A stretch of DNA of 64,000 nucleotides from Amycolatopsis sacchari (GTDB taxonomy: Bacteria > Actinomycetota > Actinomycetes > Mycobacteriales > Pseudonocardiaceae): assembly GCF_900114035.1 (NCBI RefSeq), contig NZ_FORP01000001.1, positions 186,001 through 250,000 on the forward strand, in the 5' to 3' direction. Below are positions 40,070 through 49,222 of this stretch, in pieces. A program made the translations under genes and the position numbers. Position 1 is the first letter of the stretch; each line of letters begins with the position of its first letter. The notes below the pieces were generated by a model, which saw only the letters and a list, made by a program, of their open reading frames with translations, was not told where the DNA came from and did no database searches.

Positions 40070-40621
40070 ATGACCCGGGACACGGCTGCCGTCAAGCGCG
40101 CCGATGCCGAGCGGAACCGCGCGAAGATCCTCGCGGTCGCCAGGGAGGCGCTGGCCGGCTCCGGTGATCTGCCGTCCATGGCCGAGATCTCCCGGCGGGC
40201 CGGGGTGGGCATGGCGACCCTGTACCGCAACTTCCCCGGCAGGCTCGAGCTGATCGAGGAGCTGTACCGCACCCAGATCGACGAGATCTGCTCCGCTGCC
40301 GAGAACGCCGAAGGGGAGACGCCAGGCGAAGCGTTCTTCGCCTGGCTCGACTACTTCCACGCGGCCGGTGCGCGCAAGGGCCCGCTGGCCACCCTGCTGC
40401 TGGCCGATTCCCCGGGGGAGAGCCGGGTGCTGAGCGAGCACCGGGCGCGCGTGATCGCCGCCGCCGAACCGCTCTTCCAGGCCGCGCAGCGCAGCGGTGA
40501 AGTCCGCGACGACGTCGCGCTCGGTGAGGTGCTGGACGCGGTCGTGGCCGCCGGCCGGATCCCGGCCTCTCGCGGCTCGATGGTGCGCGTCCTGTTCGAC
40601 GGCCTGCGCCGGCACGGGTAG
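40070..40621 (+). CDS. TetR family transcriptional repressor
   Basis: A 183-residue regulator with an N-terminal TetR helix-turn-helix (NRAKILAVAREALAG, then MAEISRRAGVGMATLYRNFPGR) and a ligand-binding C-terminal domain (TetR_C). I took ATG at 40070 since GGAAGG lies seven bases upstream; the GTG at 40064 is too close. It sits between a glycosyltransferase gene and an aldehyde dehydrogenase gene, with matching operator-like sites on both sides, so it probably controls both and itself. Ligand unknown; a toxic small molecule is likely. Confidence 0.9.
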   Translation: MTRDTAAVKRADAERNRAKILAVAREALAGSGDLPSMAEISRRAGVGMATLYRNFPGRLELIEELYRTQIDEICSAAENAEGETPGEAFFAWLDYFHAAGARKGPLATLLLADSPGESRVLSEHRARVIAAAEPLFQAAQRSGEVRDDVALGEVLDAVVAAGRIPASRGSMVRVLFDGLRRHG

Positions 40622-40664
40622 CGGCGAAAATGTCCTCCACCACGCCCTGGCACGGGTGGACTTG

Positions 40665-40712
40665 CTAAGTGGATAGCCTGTTCACTACTATCTGAACAGG
40701 CTATCCACTTAG
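40665..40712. promoter_or_regulatory. Perfect 20-bp inverted repeat, probable TetR operator
   Basis: CTAAGTGGATAGCCTGTTCA (40665-40684) and its exact reverse complement (40693-40712) flank an 8-base spacer. The right arm ends about 30 bp before the aldehyde dehydrogenase start at 40742. Each arm also looks partly palindromic itself, so two regulator dimers could bind. A related site is upstream of tetR. Confidence 0.7.
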
Positions 40713-40741
40713 GGAGCCGTACCAGGACGAGAGGGACCACC

Positions 40742-42229
40742 ATGACTGAGATGCTGCGGACCCATCGCGACGTGCCGGAGTTCGTGCGCGGGGGAGACCG
40801 GCTGATGTCGATCGGCGGGCAGTGGGTGCCGGCGGCGTCGGGGCAGACGCTGCCGAACGTCGACCCGGCCACCGAAGAGCCCCTGGCGAGCGTGCCCCGC
40901 GGTGGCGCGGCGGACGTCGACGCGGCCGTGCGGGCCGCGCGGCGCGCGTTCGCCGACCCGGAATGGGCGGACATGACCCCGGACCGGCGGGGCCGGATCC
41001 TGAACCAGATCGCCGACGTGATCGAGGCGCACGCCGAGGAGCTGGCCACCATCGACTCGGTCAACATGGGCGCGCCGCGCCTGGTGACCGACACGATGCT
41101 CGCCGAGGCGAGCGAGGCGTTCCGCTACTTCGCGGGCTGGCCGACGAAGATCTTCGGCACGCACGTCCCCACCACGGGCGACCGGCTGGGCTACACGCGC
41201 AAGGAACCCCTGGGCGTGGTCGGCGTCATCTGGGGCTGGAACGGGCCGATGGGGCAGCTGCCCAGCAAGCTCGCGCCCGCGCTGGCCGCCGGGAACACCG
41301 TGGTCCTCAAGCCCGCCGAGACCGGGTCGCTGAGCACCCTCCGCCTGGCGGAGCTGCTGGAGACCACCGACCTGCCCGCCGGGGTGGTCAACGTCGTCAC
41401 CGGCCTCGGCGCCGAGGCGGGTGAGGCGCTCGTCGCGCACCCGGACGTCGCCAAGATCGCCTTCACCGGGTCCACCGCGACCGGCAAGCACGTCCAGGAG
41501 CTGGCGTCGCGGACCCTCAAGCAGGTCACGCTCGAACTCGGCGGCAAATCACCCGCCGTCGTGTTCGCCGATGCCGACCTGCGGCAGGCCGCCCGCGGGG
41601 TCGCCGCCGGCTTCCACGGCAACGCCGGGCAGGCCTGCGTCGCCACCACCCGCATCTTCGTCCAGGACAGCGTCCGCGAGGAGTTCCTCGCCCTGCTCAC
41701 CGAGACCATGGCCGCCCCGCCGTTCGTCCCGGGCGACCCCCTGACGCCCGGCACCGTCGTCGGCCCGCTGTCCACCAAGACCCAGTTCGACCGCGTCAGC
41801 TCCTACCTCGACCTCGCCGTCGCCGAAGGGGCCCGGGTCGTCACCGGCGGCACCCGCCACGGCGACCGCGGCTACTTCGTCGCCCCGACCCTCCTGGACG
41901 ACACCACGTCCGACATGCGCGTGGTGCGGGAGGAGATCTTCGGCCCGGTTGCGACCATCAGCACCTTCACCGACGTCGACGACGCCGTCGCGCAGGCCAA
42001 CGACACCGACTACGGCCTCGCCGCCTCGGTGTGGACCACCAGCCTCAGCACCGCCCACCAGGTGGCCGCGCGCCTGGAGGCGGGCACGGTCTGGATCAAC
42101 ACCTGGGGCGAGATGAGCACGGGCAACCTTCCCTTCGGCGGGTACAAGCAGTCCGGTATCGGCCGGGAAGGCGGTCTCGAGGTCCTGGACGCCTACACCC
42201 AGACCAAGACCGTCCTCGTCGCCCTCTGA
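40742..42229 (+). CDS. Aldehyde dehydrogenase family protein
   Basis: A 495-residue NAD(P)-dependent enzyme. The general-base Glu is in TLELGGKSPAVVFADAD and the nucleophile Cys in GNAGQACVATTR; the cofactor loop GSTATGKHV and the NLPFGGYKQSGIGRE block near the end are standard. The normally conserved PWN motif appears as GWNGP (IWGWNGPMGQ), a mild deviation. It oxidises an aldehyde of unknown identity. It lies right behind the perfect inverted repeat and is probably repressed by the upstream TetR protein. The ATG at 40742 is close to a GAGAGGG Shine-Dalgarno. Confidence 0.92.
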   Translation: MTEMLRTHRDVPEFVRGGDRLMSIGGQWVPAASGQTLPNVDPATEEPLASVPRGGAADVDAAVRAARRAFADPEWADMTPDRRGRILNQIADVIEAHAEELATIDSVNMGAPRLVTDTMLAEASEAFRYFAGWPTKIFGTHVPTTGDRLGYTRKEPLGVVGVIWGWNGPMGQLPSKLAPALAAGNTVVLKPAETGSLSTLRLAELLETTDLPAGVVNVVTGLGAEAGEALVAHPDVAKIAFTGSTATGKHVQELASRTLKQVTLELGGKSPAVVFADADLRQAARGVAAGFHGNAGQACVATTRIFVQDSVREEFLALLTETMAAPPFVPGDPLTPGTVVGPLSTKTQFDRVSSYLDLAVAEGARVVTGGTRHGDRGYFVAPTLLDDTTSDMRVVREEIFGPVATISTFTDVDDAVAQANDTDYGLAASVWTTSLSTAHQVAARLEAGTVWINTWGEMSTGNLPFGGYKQSGIGREGGLEVLDAYTQTKTVLVAL

Positions 42230-42327
42230 CGGCTGCGCGGGCTTTCGTCCTCCGCTACCGAAATGGGCCCGGGTGCTTGTGCGGGCGGACGAAGCGGTTC
42301 GTCCGATCGTGGGGCTACGGTCGCCCG

Positions 42328-43692
42328 ATGGCGAACCTGGACGAGACCAAGCAGTGGCTGGCGGACCGGTTTCCCCGGCTACTGGCCGACCACGGGGTGC
42401 CCGGCGCGGCCATCGCGGTCTCCGTCGGCGGCGAGGTCCTCGACGCCGCCGGCGGGGTGCTGAACACCGCCACCGGCGTCGAGGCCACCCCCGATTCGGT
42501 GTTCCAGATCGGGTCCATCACCAAGGTCTGGACCGCCACCCTCGCGATGCAGCTCGTCGACGAGGGAGCGCTCGAACTCGACGTGCCCGTGCGCGGCTAC
42601 CTGCCGGACTTCCGCCTCGGCGACGAGACCGCGGCGGCGACGATCACGGTGCGGCAGCTGATGTGCCACACCTCGGGCTTCGAGGGCGACCTGTTCACCG
42701 ACACCGGCAAGGGGGACGACTGCGTCGAGAAGTACGTCGCCACCCTCGACGGCGTCGACCAGCTGTTCCCGCCGGGCGAGATGTTCTCCTACAACAACGC
42801 GGCCTACTGCGTGCTGGGCCGCATCATCGAGGTCCTGCGGGGCAAGCCCTACGACACCTGCCTGCGCGACCACCTGTTCACCCCGCTCGGGCTGACGCAC
42901 GCGGCGACCAGCGCCGATGAGGCGATCCTGCACCGGGCCGCCGTCGGGCACCTCCAGGTGGACGGCGAAGCCCGCCCCGCGCCCATGTGGTCGCTCGTGC
43001 GGTCCAACGGGCCCGCGGGCTCGGTGCTGGCGATGCGGCCCCGCGACCTGCTCACGTTCGTGCGGGCGCACCTCGACGGCGGCGGCCCCGCGCTCAGCGC
43101 CGAGTCCGTCAAGGCGATGCAGGAACGGCAGGTCGCGCTGCCGCCGCTCGGCCTCATGGGCACGTCGTGGGGGCTCGGCTGGGAGATCTACGACCTGCCC
43201 GGCGGCACGATCATCGGCCACGACGGCGGCACCATCGGCCAGGCCGCGTTCCTGCGCGTCGTCCCCGAGCGCGACGTCGCGATCGCGCTGCTCACCAACG
43301 GCGGCGACCCGATCTCGCTCTACGCCGACGTCTTCGGCCACCTGCTGCCGGCGCTGGCGGGGATCGACCGGCCGCCGTTCCCGGAACCACCGTCCGACCC
43401 CGCGCCGTTCGACGCGAGCCGGTACACCGGCACCTACTCCTGCGAGGTCGCCGACGTGACGGTGAGCCAGGACGACGACGGCCGGGTGTGGCTCGAGCAG
43501 GTGCCCAAGGGGGTGCTCGCCGAGGTGGGCGAGGCCGAGCGGACCGAGCTGGTCCGGCTCGACGGCGACACGCTCATCACCCGCGAGGCGCCACACGGGC
43601 TGCACCAGCCCCACGTCTTCCTCGGCGACGACGGCACCGGCCGCGCCGAGTATGTCCACAGTGGACGAGTGATCCGCCGGGAGGCACGATGA
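42328..43692 (+). CDS. Serine hydrolase, beta-lactamase/D-aminopeptidase fold
   Basis: A 454-residue class C-like serine hydrolase without a signal peptide, so probably cytosolic. The SxxK nucleophile is S63-I-T-K66, the Tyr motif is Y155-N-N157 (FSYNNAAY), and the third motif is HDGG (IIGHDGGTIGQ). A beta-barrel-like C-terminal part follows (about 370-450), as in D-aminopeptidases. Its catalytic domain is closely similar to the second half of the fused enzyme at 49223-52522. It overlaps the ABC binding-protein gene by ATGA and so opens the D-peptide type cluster. Substrate unknown; D-amino acid or cyclic peptides are suggested by context. Confidence 0.8.
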   Translation: MANLDETKQWLADRFPRLLADHGVPGAAIAVSVGGEVLDAAGGVLNTATGVEATPDSVFQIGSITKVWTATLAMQLVDEGALELDVPVRGYLPDFRLGDETAAATITVRQLMCHTSGFEGDLFTDTGKGDDCVEKYVATLDGVDQLFPPGEMFSYNNAAYCVLGRIIEVLRGKPYDTCLRDHLFTPLGLTHAATSADEAILHRAAVGHLQVDGEARPAPMWSLVRSNGPAGSVLAMRPRDLLTFVRAHLDGGGPALSAESVKAMQERQVALPPLGLMGTSWGLGWEIYDLPGGTIIGHDGGTIGQAAFLRVVPERDVAIALLTNGGDPISLYADVFGHLLPALAGIDRPPFPEPPSDPAPFDASRYTGTYSCEVADVTVSQDDDGRVWLEQVPKGVLAEVGEAERTELVRLDGDTLITREAPHGLHQPHVFLGDDGTGRAEYVHSGRVIRREAR

Positions 43693-45263
43693 AGAAAGCT
43701 CTGACCCTGGCGGGGGCCGGCGTGCTCGCGCTGTCCCTCGCCGCGTGCGGCGGGGGGAGCGCGGGCGGCGGCGCCGTGGTGGACGGCAGGACGTTCACCT
43801 TCGTCCTGCCGGGCGACCCCGGCAGCCTCGACCCGCACTTCACCACCCTGTCCACGGCGCTGCAGGCGGACAAGTTCCTCTACGACTCGCTGGTGAACCT
43901 CGACGCGTCGGGCGCGACCACCGCCGGGCTCGCGGCGAAGTGGGACGGCGACACCACCAAGGCCACGTTCACGCTGCGGCCGGGCATCACCTGCGGCGAC
44001 GGGACGCCGCTCACGGCGAGCGTGGTCGCGGACAACATCAACTTCGTGGGCGACCCGAACAACGCGGCCGCGTTGCTGGGGATCTACGTCCCCGCCGGGG
44101 CGAAGGCCACGGCCGACGACGCCGCGGGCACGGTCAGCGTCACCTCGCCCGCGCCGGACGCGTTCCTCGTGCGCAACGTCGGCACGCTGCCGATCGTGTG
44201 CGGCAAGGGCATGAAGGACCGCAACCTGCTCAAGCAGGGGGCCGACGGCACCGGCCTGTTCAAGCTGACCGAAGCGGTGTCCGGCGACCACTACACCCTC
44301 ACCCGGCGCAAGGACTACGCGTGGGGCCCCGGCGACTGGAAGACCGACACGCGCGGGCTGCCGGACACCGTCGTGCTGCGCGTGGTGGCCAACGAGACCA
44401 CCGCCGCCAACCTGCTGGTGTCCAAAGAGGTCAATGCCGCGCAGATCCTGGGCCAGGACCGGCAGCGGCTCAAGGCGTCCGGTCTGTCCGAAAAGGACAT
44501 GGAGTCGCCGTTCGGTGAGCTGTGGTTCAACCAGAAGGCCGGCCTGCCCGGCGCCGACGAGAACGTGCGGCGCGCGCTGACGCAGGCGCTCGACCTCACC
44601 CAGCTCGGGCAGGTGCTGACCGGCGGCACGGGCAAACCGACCACCAGCCTGGTCGCGCCCGGTCTCGGTCCCTGCAACGGCAACACGATCGGCCCGCTGC
44701 CCGCCCACGACGTCGCCGCCGCGAAGGCGGCGCTGGACGCGGCCGGGTGGGTCGCCGGCCCCGACGGGGTGCGCGTGAAGAACGGCCAGCGGCTGGCACT
44801 GACGTTCTACTACCCGACGAGCGTCGGCGCCGGCATGCAGTCCGGCGCGGAGCTGGTCCAGCAGCAGTGGGGCGCGGTGGGCGTGCAGGTCGACGTCAAG
44901 GGCATGAGCAACACCGAGAGCACGCAGATCCTCGCCGGGCAGGGGACGTGGCACGCGATGCTGCTGCCGCTGTCGGTGAGCCTGCCCAGTCAGCTCGTGC
45001 CGTTCCTGTCCGGCCCGGCGGGGGCCGAGGGCAACAACTTCGCCTACATCCAGAACCCGCAGTACGACGCCGTCGTGCAGCAGGCGTCGAACATCGCGGG
45101 CTCGGACGGCTGCGCCAAGTGGGGCGAGGGCGACCGGGCGGTCGTGCAGCGCCTGGACGTCGTGCCGTTCGTCAACACCGTGCGGCCGATCTTCAGCCAG
45201 GGCGTCACGTTCGACCTGAGCGAGGGCAGCGTCGCGCCCGCCACGATCCGCATGCTCGGCTGA
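43689..45263 (+). CDS. Peptide ABC transporter substrate-binding lipoprotein
   Basis: A 524-residue extracytoplasmic binding protein (SBP family 5). The lipobox is LSLAACGGG (lipidated Cys about residue 20). The block FTFVLPGDPGSLDPHFTTLS marks the usual N-terminus, and the C-terminal domain has the large peptide-binding fold. It binds oligo- or dipeptides, or related ligands, for the membrane proteins downstream. Start ATG 43689 overlaps the serine hydrolase stop (ATGA). A large hairpin after the gene probably lowers transcription into the permease genes, as in many transporters. Confidence 0.9.
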   Translation: MKKALTLAGAGVLALSLAACGGGSAGGGAVVDGRTFTFVLPGDPGSLDPHFTTLSTALQADKFLYDSLVNLDASGATTAGLAAKWDGDTTKATFTLRPGITCGDGTPLTASVVADNINFVGDPNNAAALLGIYVPAGAKATADDAAGTVSVTSPAPDAFLVRNVGTLPIVCGKGMKDRNLLKQGADGTGLFKLTEAVSGDHYTLTRRKDYAWGPGDWKTDTRGLPDTVVLRVVANETTAANLLVSKEVNAAQILGQDRQRLKASGLSEKDMESPFGELWFNQKAGLPGADENVRRALTQALDLTQLGQVLTGGTGKPTTSLVAPGLGPCNGNTIGPLPAHDVAAAKAALDAAGWVAGPDGVRVKNGQRLALTFYYPTSVGAGMQSGAELVQQQWGAVGVQVDVKGMSNTESTQILAGQGTWHAMLLPLSVSLPSQLVPFLSGPAGAEGNNFAYIQNPQYDAVVQQASNIAGSDGCAKWGEGDRAVVQRLDVVPFVNTVRPIFSQGVTFDLSEGSVAPATIRMLG

Positions 45264-45282
45264 CGCTTCGTCCGCGCCGACA

Positions 45283-45330
45283 GGGCGCGCCGGGCGAGTC
45301 CGTGCCTGCGCACGAACACCCGGCGCGCCC
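45283..45330 (+). terminator. Attenuator-like hairpin between binding protein and permease genes
   Basis: Perfect 12-bp arms GGGCGCGCCGGG (45283-45294) and CCCGGCGCGCCC (45319-45330), with a small inner hairpin CGTGC-CTG-CGCACG in the loop. No T run follows, so partial termination or mRNA stabilisation of the upstream gene is more likely than a full stop. Confidence 0.6.
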
Positions 45331-45383
45331 GAACCGGAAACATCCAGTCCAGCAAGGAACTTCTTCGAGAGGAGGCCGCCAGC

Positions 45384-46370
45384 GTGACCACCGTCAGCGC
45401 CGGCGTCCGCCGGCTGCCCACCGACTCGCCGTGGCTGCGCTTCGCGCTGCGCCGCGCGGGACGCCTGCTGGTGTCGGTGTGGGTGCTGCTGACCGCCGCG
45501 TTCGGCATGATCCACCTGATTCCCGGCGATCCGGTGCGCGCGGCGCTCGGGCCCACGGCCTCGCCGGAACTGGTGGCGGCGCGGCGCGCGGCGCTGGGCC
45601 TGGACGACCCGCTGTGGCAGCAGTACCTGCACTACCTCGGTGACCTGTTCAGCGGCCGGTTCGGCGTGTCGATGACCTCGGGCCTGCCGGTGTCCCAGGT
45701 GATCGGGGACCGGCTGCCCGCGACGCTGGAGATCGCGGGCTACGCGTTCCTGCTCGCGCTGGCCGTGGCGATCCCGGTGGGCGTGGGCGTGGCGGTGCTG
45801 ACGCGCAACGGCAGGCACCGGCACGCCGAACTCGCCTTCACCACGACGAGCGTGGTGCTGGCGGCGATCCCGGAGTTCCTCGTCGCCGTGGCACTGGTGT
45901 TCGTGTTCGGCGTCAGCCTCGGCTGGGCGCCGGTCGCGGGGCGGTCCGGGCCGGAGTCGTACGTGCTGCCGGTGCTGGCCCTCGCGGCGGGGCCGGCGGC
46001 CGTGCTCGCCCGGCTGGTGCGGGTGGAGATGCTCGCGGTGCTGCGGGCCGACTACATCCGGACCGCGCGGGCCAAGCGGCTGCCGTCGTGGCTGGTGTAC
46101 CTGCGCCACGCTCTGCCCAACGCGCTGACCTCGACGCTCACCCTCGGCGGGCTGCTGCTGAGCGCGATGGTGGCGGGCACGGTCCTGGTGGAGAACGTGT
46201 TCGCGTGGCCGGGGCTGGGCAGCACGATCGTGCAGTCGATCCTCGCCAAGGACTACCCGGTGGTGCAGGGCGTGGTGCTCGTCTACGGGCTCGGCGTGCT
46301 GCTGGTGAACCTCGCGGTCGACGTCGCGCTCGCGCTGCTCGACCCGCGCTCGACGATCAGGGAGAGCTGA
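45384..46370 (+). CDS. Dipeptide/oligopeptide ABC transporter permease (DppB-like)
   Basis: A 328-residue membrane permease with six hydrophobic segments and the EAA loop (RADYIRTARAKRLPSWLVYLRHALPNAL). The N-terminal extended loop (GDPVRAALGPTASPELVAARR) is typical of DppB. GTG start at 45384 follows a GAGAGGAGG site. It sits behind the binding protein and 3 bp before a gene encoding the second permease fused to an ATPase. Confidence 0.92.
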   Translation: MTTVSAGVRRLPTDSPWLRFALRRAGRLLVSVWVLLTAAFGMIHLIPGDPVRAALGPTASPELVAARRAALGLDDPLWQQYLHYLGDLFSGRFGVSMTSGLPVSQVIGDRLPATLEIAGYAFLLALAVAIPVGVGVAVLTRNGRHRHAELAFTTTSVVLAAIPEFLVAVALVFVFGVSLGWAPVAGRSGPESYVLPVLALAAGPAAVLARLVRVEMLAVLRADYIRTARAKRLPSWLVYLRHALPNALTSTLTLGGLLLSAMVAGTVLVENVFAWPGLGSTIVQSILAKDYPVVQGVVLVYGLGVLLVNLAVDVALALLDPRSTIRES

Positions 46371-46373
46371 GCG

Positions 46374-48275
46374 GTGCGCAGGTCGAAGTGGGGCGCGGTG
46401 CTGCGCAGCCCGGTGGGCGCGAGCGCGGCGGTGGTGCTGTGCGCGCTGGTCGTGCTGGCGGTGCTGGCGCCGCTGCTGTGGAGCGAACGGGCCGCCGCCG
46501 TGGACACCGGGCAGATCCTGCAGGGTTCGTCGGCGCAGCACTGGATGGGCACCGACAACCTGGGCCGTGACGTGTTCTACCGCGTGCTGGTGGCGACGCG
46601 CCTGTCGGTGGAGCTCGCGCTCGCGGCGACCGCGTTCGGTGTCGTCGTCGGCCTCGTGCTGGGCACCGCCCCGGTGTTGTTCGGCGCGCGGGTCGGCCGG
46701 TTCGTGCACGGCGTGGTGTCCATCGCGGTGGCGTTCGCCGGGCTGCTGCTGGCGTTGTTCTTCGCGGTGATCTTCGGGGTCGGCACCGTCGGCGGGGTGC
46801 TGGCGATCGGGCTGGCCACCGCGCCGGGGTTCGCCCGGCTCACCCAGACCCTCGTGGCACGGGTGACCGCGCTGGACTACGTGGCCGCCGCGCGGATCGC
46901 CGGGGTCGGCCGGGTCCGGCTGCTGCTGCGGCACGTGCTGCCGAACATCGGCGAGCCGCTCGTGGTGAACGCGACGATCTCGGCGGGCGGCGCGCTGCTC
47001 GCGTTCGCCGGGCTGTCGTTCCTCGGGCTGGGCGTGCAGGCACCGGACTACGACTGGGGACGGTTGCTCGGGGAGGGCCTCAACAGCCTTTACGTGCACC
47101 CGGCCGCCGCGCTCGCGCCCACGGTCGCCGTGGTGGTCGCCGGACTGGCCTTCAACCTGTTCGGCGAGGCCATCGCCAAGGGGATCGGGCAGCACGAAGC
47201 GCCACAGCGCGGGAAAACCCGCGAGCCCGAGCCGGAAGCCGCCGCACCGCTCACCGAGACCGGGGACGCCGTGCTCGCGGTGGAGAACCTGCGCGTCAGC
47301 TTCCCCGGTCCCGCCGGGCCGGTCACGCCCGTGCGCGGGGTGAGCTTCACGCTCGGCCGCGGCGAATGCGTCGGCGTGGTGGGGGAGTCGGGGTCCGGCA
47401 AGAGCCTCACGGCGCTCGCGGTCGCCCAGCTGGTCGAGGAACCGGGGCGGGTGCACGCGGACCGGCTGGAGTTCCTCGGCACCGCGCTGCTCGACCAGGG
47501 CGAGCGCGCCGGCAGGCAGCTGCTCGGCACCTCGTTCGCGATGGTGTTCCAGGACCCCATGACCTCGTTCAACCCCACGCAGCGCATCGGTGCGCAGCTG
47601 GCCGAGGTCGCCAGGCGGCACCAGGGGATGGGGCGGCGGCAGGCGTTCGCCCGCGCCGTCGACCGGCTGCGTGCGGTGCGCGTGCCCGCGGCGGAACGGC
47701 GCGCCCGCCAGTTCCCGCACGAGTTCTCCGGCGGGATGCGGCAGCGGGCGATGATCGGCATGGGCGTGATGGGCAAGCCCGCGCTGATCGTCGCGGACGA
47801 GCCGACGACCGCGCTCGACGTCACGGTGCAGCGGCAGGTCCTGCGGCTGCTGCTCCAGGTCCGCGACGCCGACGACGTCGCGATCCTGCTGATCAGCCAC
47901 GACATCACCGTCGTCGCGCAGGTCTGCGCCCGCGTGCTGGTGATGTACGCCGGGCGGATCGTGGAGGACCTGCCCGCCGCCGAACTGCGCACCGCCGCCC
48001 GGCACCCGTACACGCGGGCGCTGCTGGAAGCGGTGCCCGACATGAGCACCGACCGGGACCTGCCGCTGGCCGTGATCCCGGGCCGCGCGGCCGAACCCGG
48101 CGCGCTGCCACCGGGGTGCGCGTTCGCGCCCCGGTGCGCGTTCGCCGACGAGCGGTGCACGAGCGCGGAACCGCCACTGGTCGCCGACGGGCACGGGCGG
48201 CGGGTCGCGTGCTGGCACGCCGACGAGATCGCACCGGCCGGGCAGGCGCGCGTGCGGGTGGGGGAGTCGCGATGA
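46374..48275 (+). CDS. Fused DppC-like permease and DppD-like ATPase
   Basis: A 633-residue two-domain protein. Residues about 1-275 form a permease with its EAA loop (TALDYVAAARIAGVGRVRLL) and GLSFLGLGVQAPDYDWG signature. A polar linker (about 275-300) joins it to an ABC ATPase with Walker A GESGSGKSLTA, signature HEFSGGMRQRAM, Walker B ALIVADEPTTALDV and the C-terminal Cys-containing oligopeptide-transporter region. GTG start at 46374. Such permease-ATPase fusions are known in some actinobacterial peptide/nickel transporters. Its stop overlaps the second ATPase gene (ATGA). Confidence 0.92.
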   Translation: MRRSKWGAVLRSPVGASAAVVLCALVVLAVLAPLLWSERAAAVDTGQILQGSSAQHWMGTDNLGRDVFYRVLVATRLSVELALAATAFGVVVGLVLGTAPVLFGARVGRFVHGVVSIAVAFAGLLLALFFAVIFGVGTVGGVLAIGLATAPGFARLTQTLVARVTALDYVAAARIAGVGRVRLLLRHVLPNIGEPLVVNATISAGGALLAFAGLSFLGLGVQAPDYDWGRLLGEGLNSLYVHPAAALAPTVAVVVAGLAFNLFGEAIAKGIGQHEAPQRGKTREPEPEAAAPLTETGDAVLAVENLRVSFPGPAGPVTPVRGVSFTLGRGECVGVVGESGSGKSLTALAVAQLVEEPGRVHADRLEFLGTALLDQGERAGRQLLGTSFAMVFQDPMTSFNPTQRIGAQLAEVARRHQGMGRRQAFARAVDRLRAVRVPAAERRARQFPHEFSGGMRQRAMIGMGVMGKPALIVADEPTTALDVTVQRQVLRLLLQVRDADDVAILLISHDITVVAQVCARVLVMYAGRIVEDLPAAELRTAARHPYTRALLEAVPDMSTDRDLPLAVIPGRAAEPGALPPGCAFAPRCAFADERCTSAEPPLVADGHGRRVACWHADEIAPAGQARVRVGESR

Positions 48276-49198
48276 GCACACTGGTCTTCGAGCACGTCAC
48301 CGTCCGCTACGGCGGGCGCCATCGGGGGCTGACCGCCGTGGACGGCGTGGACCTGACGGTGCCGGACGGCGCGATCGTCGGCCTGGTGGGCGAATCCGGC
48401 TCCGGGAAGTCCACTTTGGCCAGAGCCGCGGTCGGGCTGACCCCGGTGTCCGGCGGGCGCGTGCTGCTGGACGGGCAGCCGCTGAAGCGGCGCGGGCCCG
48501 TGCGGATGGTGTTCCAGGACCCGTACTCCTCGCTGGACCCGAGGATGACGATCGGCGCGTCGATCGCCGAAGGGCTGCCGCGCGGCACCCGTGACCGCCG
48601 CGGCGAGGTGGCCAGGCTGCTGGACCTGGTGGGCCTGGACCCCGACCGGGCGCGGATGCTGCCCGCGCAGCTGTCCGGCGGGCAGCGGCAGCGGGTCGCG
48701 CTCGCGCGGGCGCTCGGCGGACGGCCCGAGGTGGTGATCGCCGACGAGATCACCTCCGCGCTCGACGTGTCCATCCAGGGCACCGTGCTCAACCTCGTCC
48801 GCGACCTGCAGCGCCGGATGCGGCTGTCGATGCTGTTCATCTCCCACAACCTCGCCGTCGTGCGCTACGTCAGCGACTTCATCGCCGTGATGTACCTGGG
48901 CCGGATCGTCGAGTACGGGCCCGCCGACGACGTGCTGGCCGACCCCCAGCACCCCTACACGCGGGAGCTGCTGGCGGCCGCCGAGACCGTGGCACTGTCC
49001 GAACCGGACGCCGTGGCCGACGTCGAGCCCGCCGACCCGCACCACCCGCCGCCCGGCTGCCGGTTCCACCCGCGCTGCCCGGTCGGCCCGCTCGTGCTCG
49101 CCGACCGCGGGATCTGCCGCGAGGCCGAGCCCGCCGGTGCGGGGCACCGGCACCAGGCGGCGTGCCACTTCGCCGCCACCCCCGAACTCGTTTCCTGA
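48272..49198 (+). CDS. Peptide ABC transporter ATPase (DppF-like)
   Basis: A 308-residue ATPase with Walker A GESGSGKSTLARAA, signature QLSGGQRQRVALARAL, Walker B EVVIADEITSALDV and the family's C-terminal Cys-rich metal-cluster region (HHPPPGCRFHPRCPVG). It pairs with the ATPase half of the protein encoded just before. Overlap ATGA at 48272. The importer is thus complete: one binding protein, two permease parts and two ATPase parts. Confidence 0.93.
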   Translation: MSTLVFEHVTVRYGGRHRGLTAVDGVDLTVPDGAIVGLVGESGSGKSTLARAAVGLTPVSGGRVLLDGQPLKRRGPVRMVFQDPYSSLDPRMTIGASIAEGLPRGTRDRRGEVARLLDLVGLDPDRARMLPAQLSGGQRQRVALARALGGRPEVVIADEITSALDVSIQGTVLNLVRDLQRRMRLSMLFISHNLAVVRYVSDFIAVMYLGRIVEYGPADDVLADPQHPYTRELLAAAETVALSEPDAVADVEPADPHHPPPGCRFHPRCPVGPLVLADRGICREAEPAGAGHRHQAACHFAATPELVS

Positions 49199-49222
49199 CC
49201 TGCGACCCGCGAGGAGAACCCG

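Noticed and set aside
43654-43666. Palindrome GTCCACAGTGGAC, also at 58741-58753
   Set aside because: One copy is inside a coding region and the other just after a stop codon. Two occurrences of a short palindrome are not enough to claim a regulatory site.
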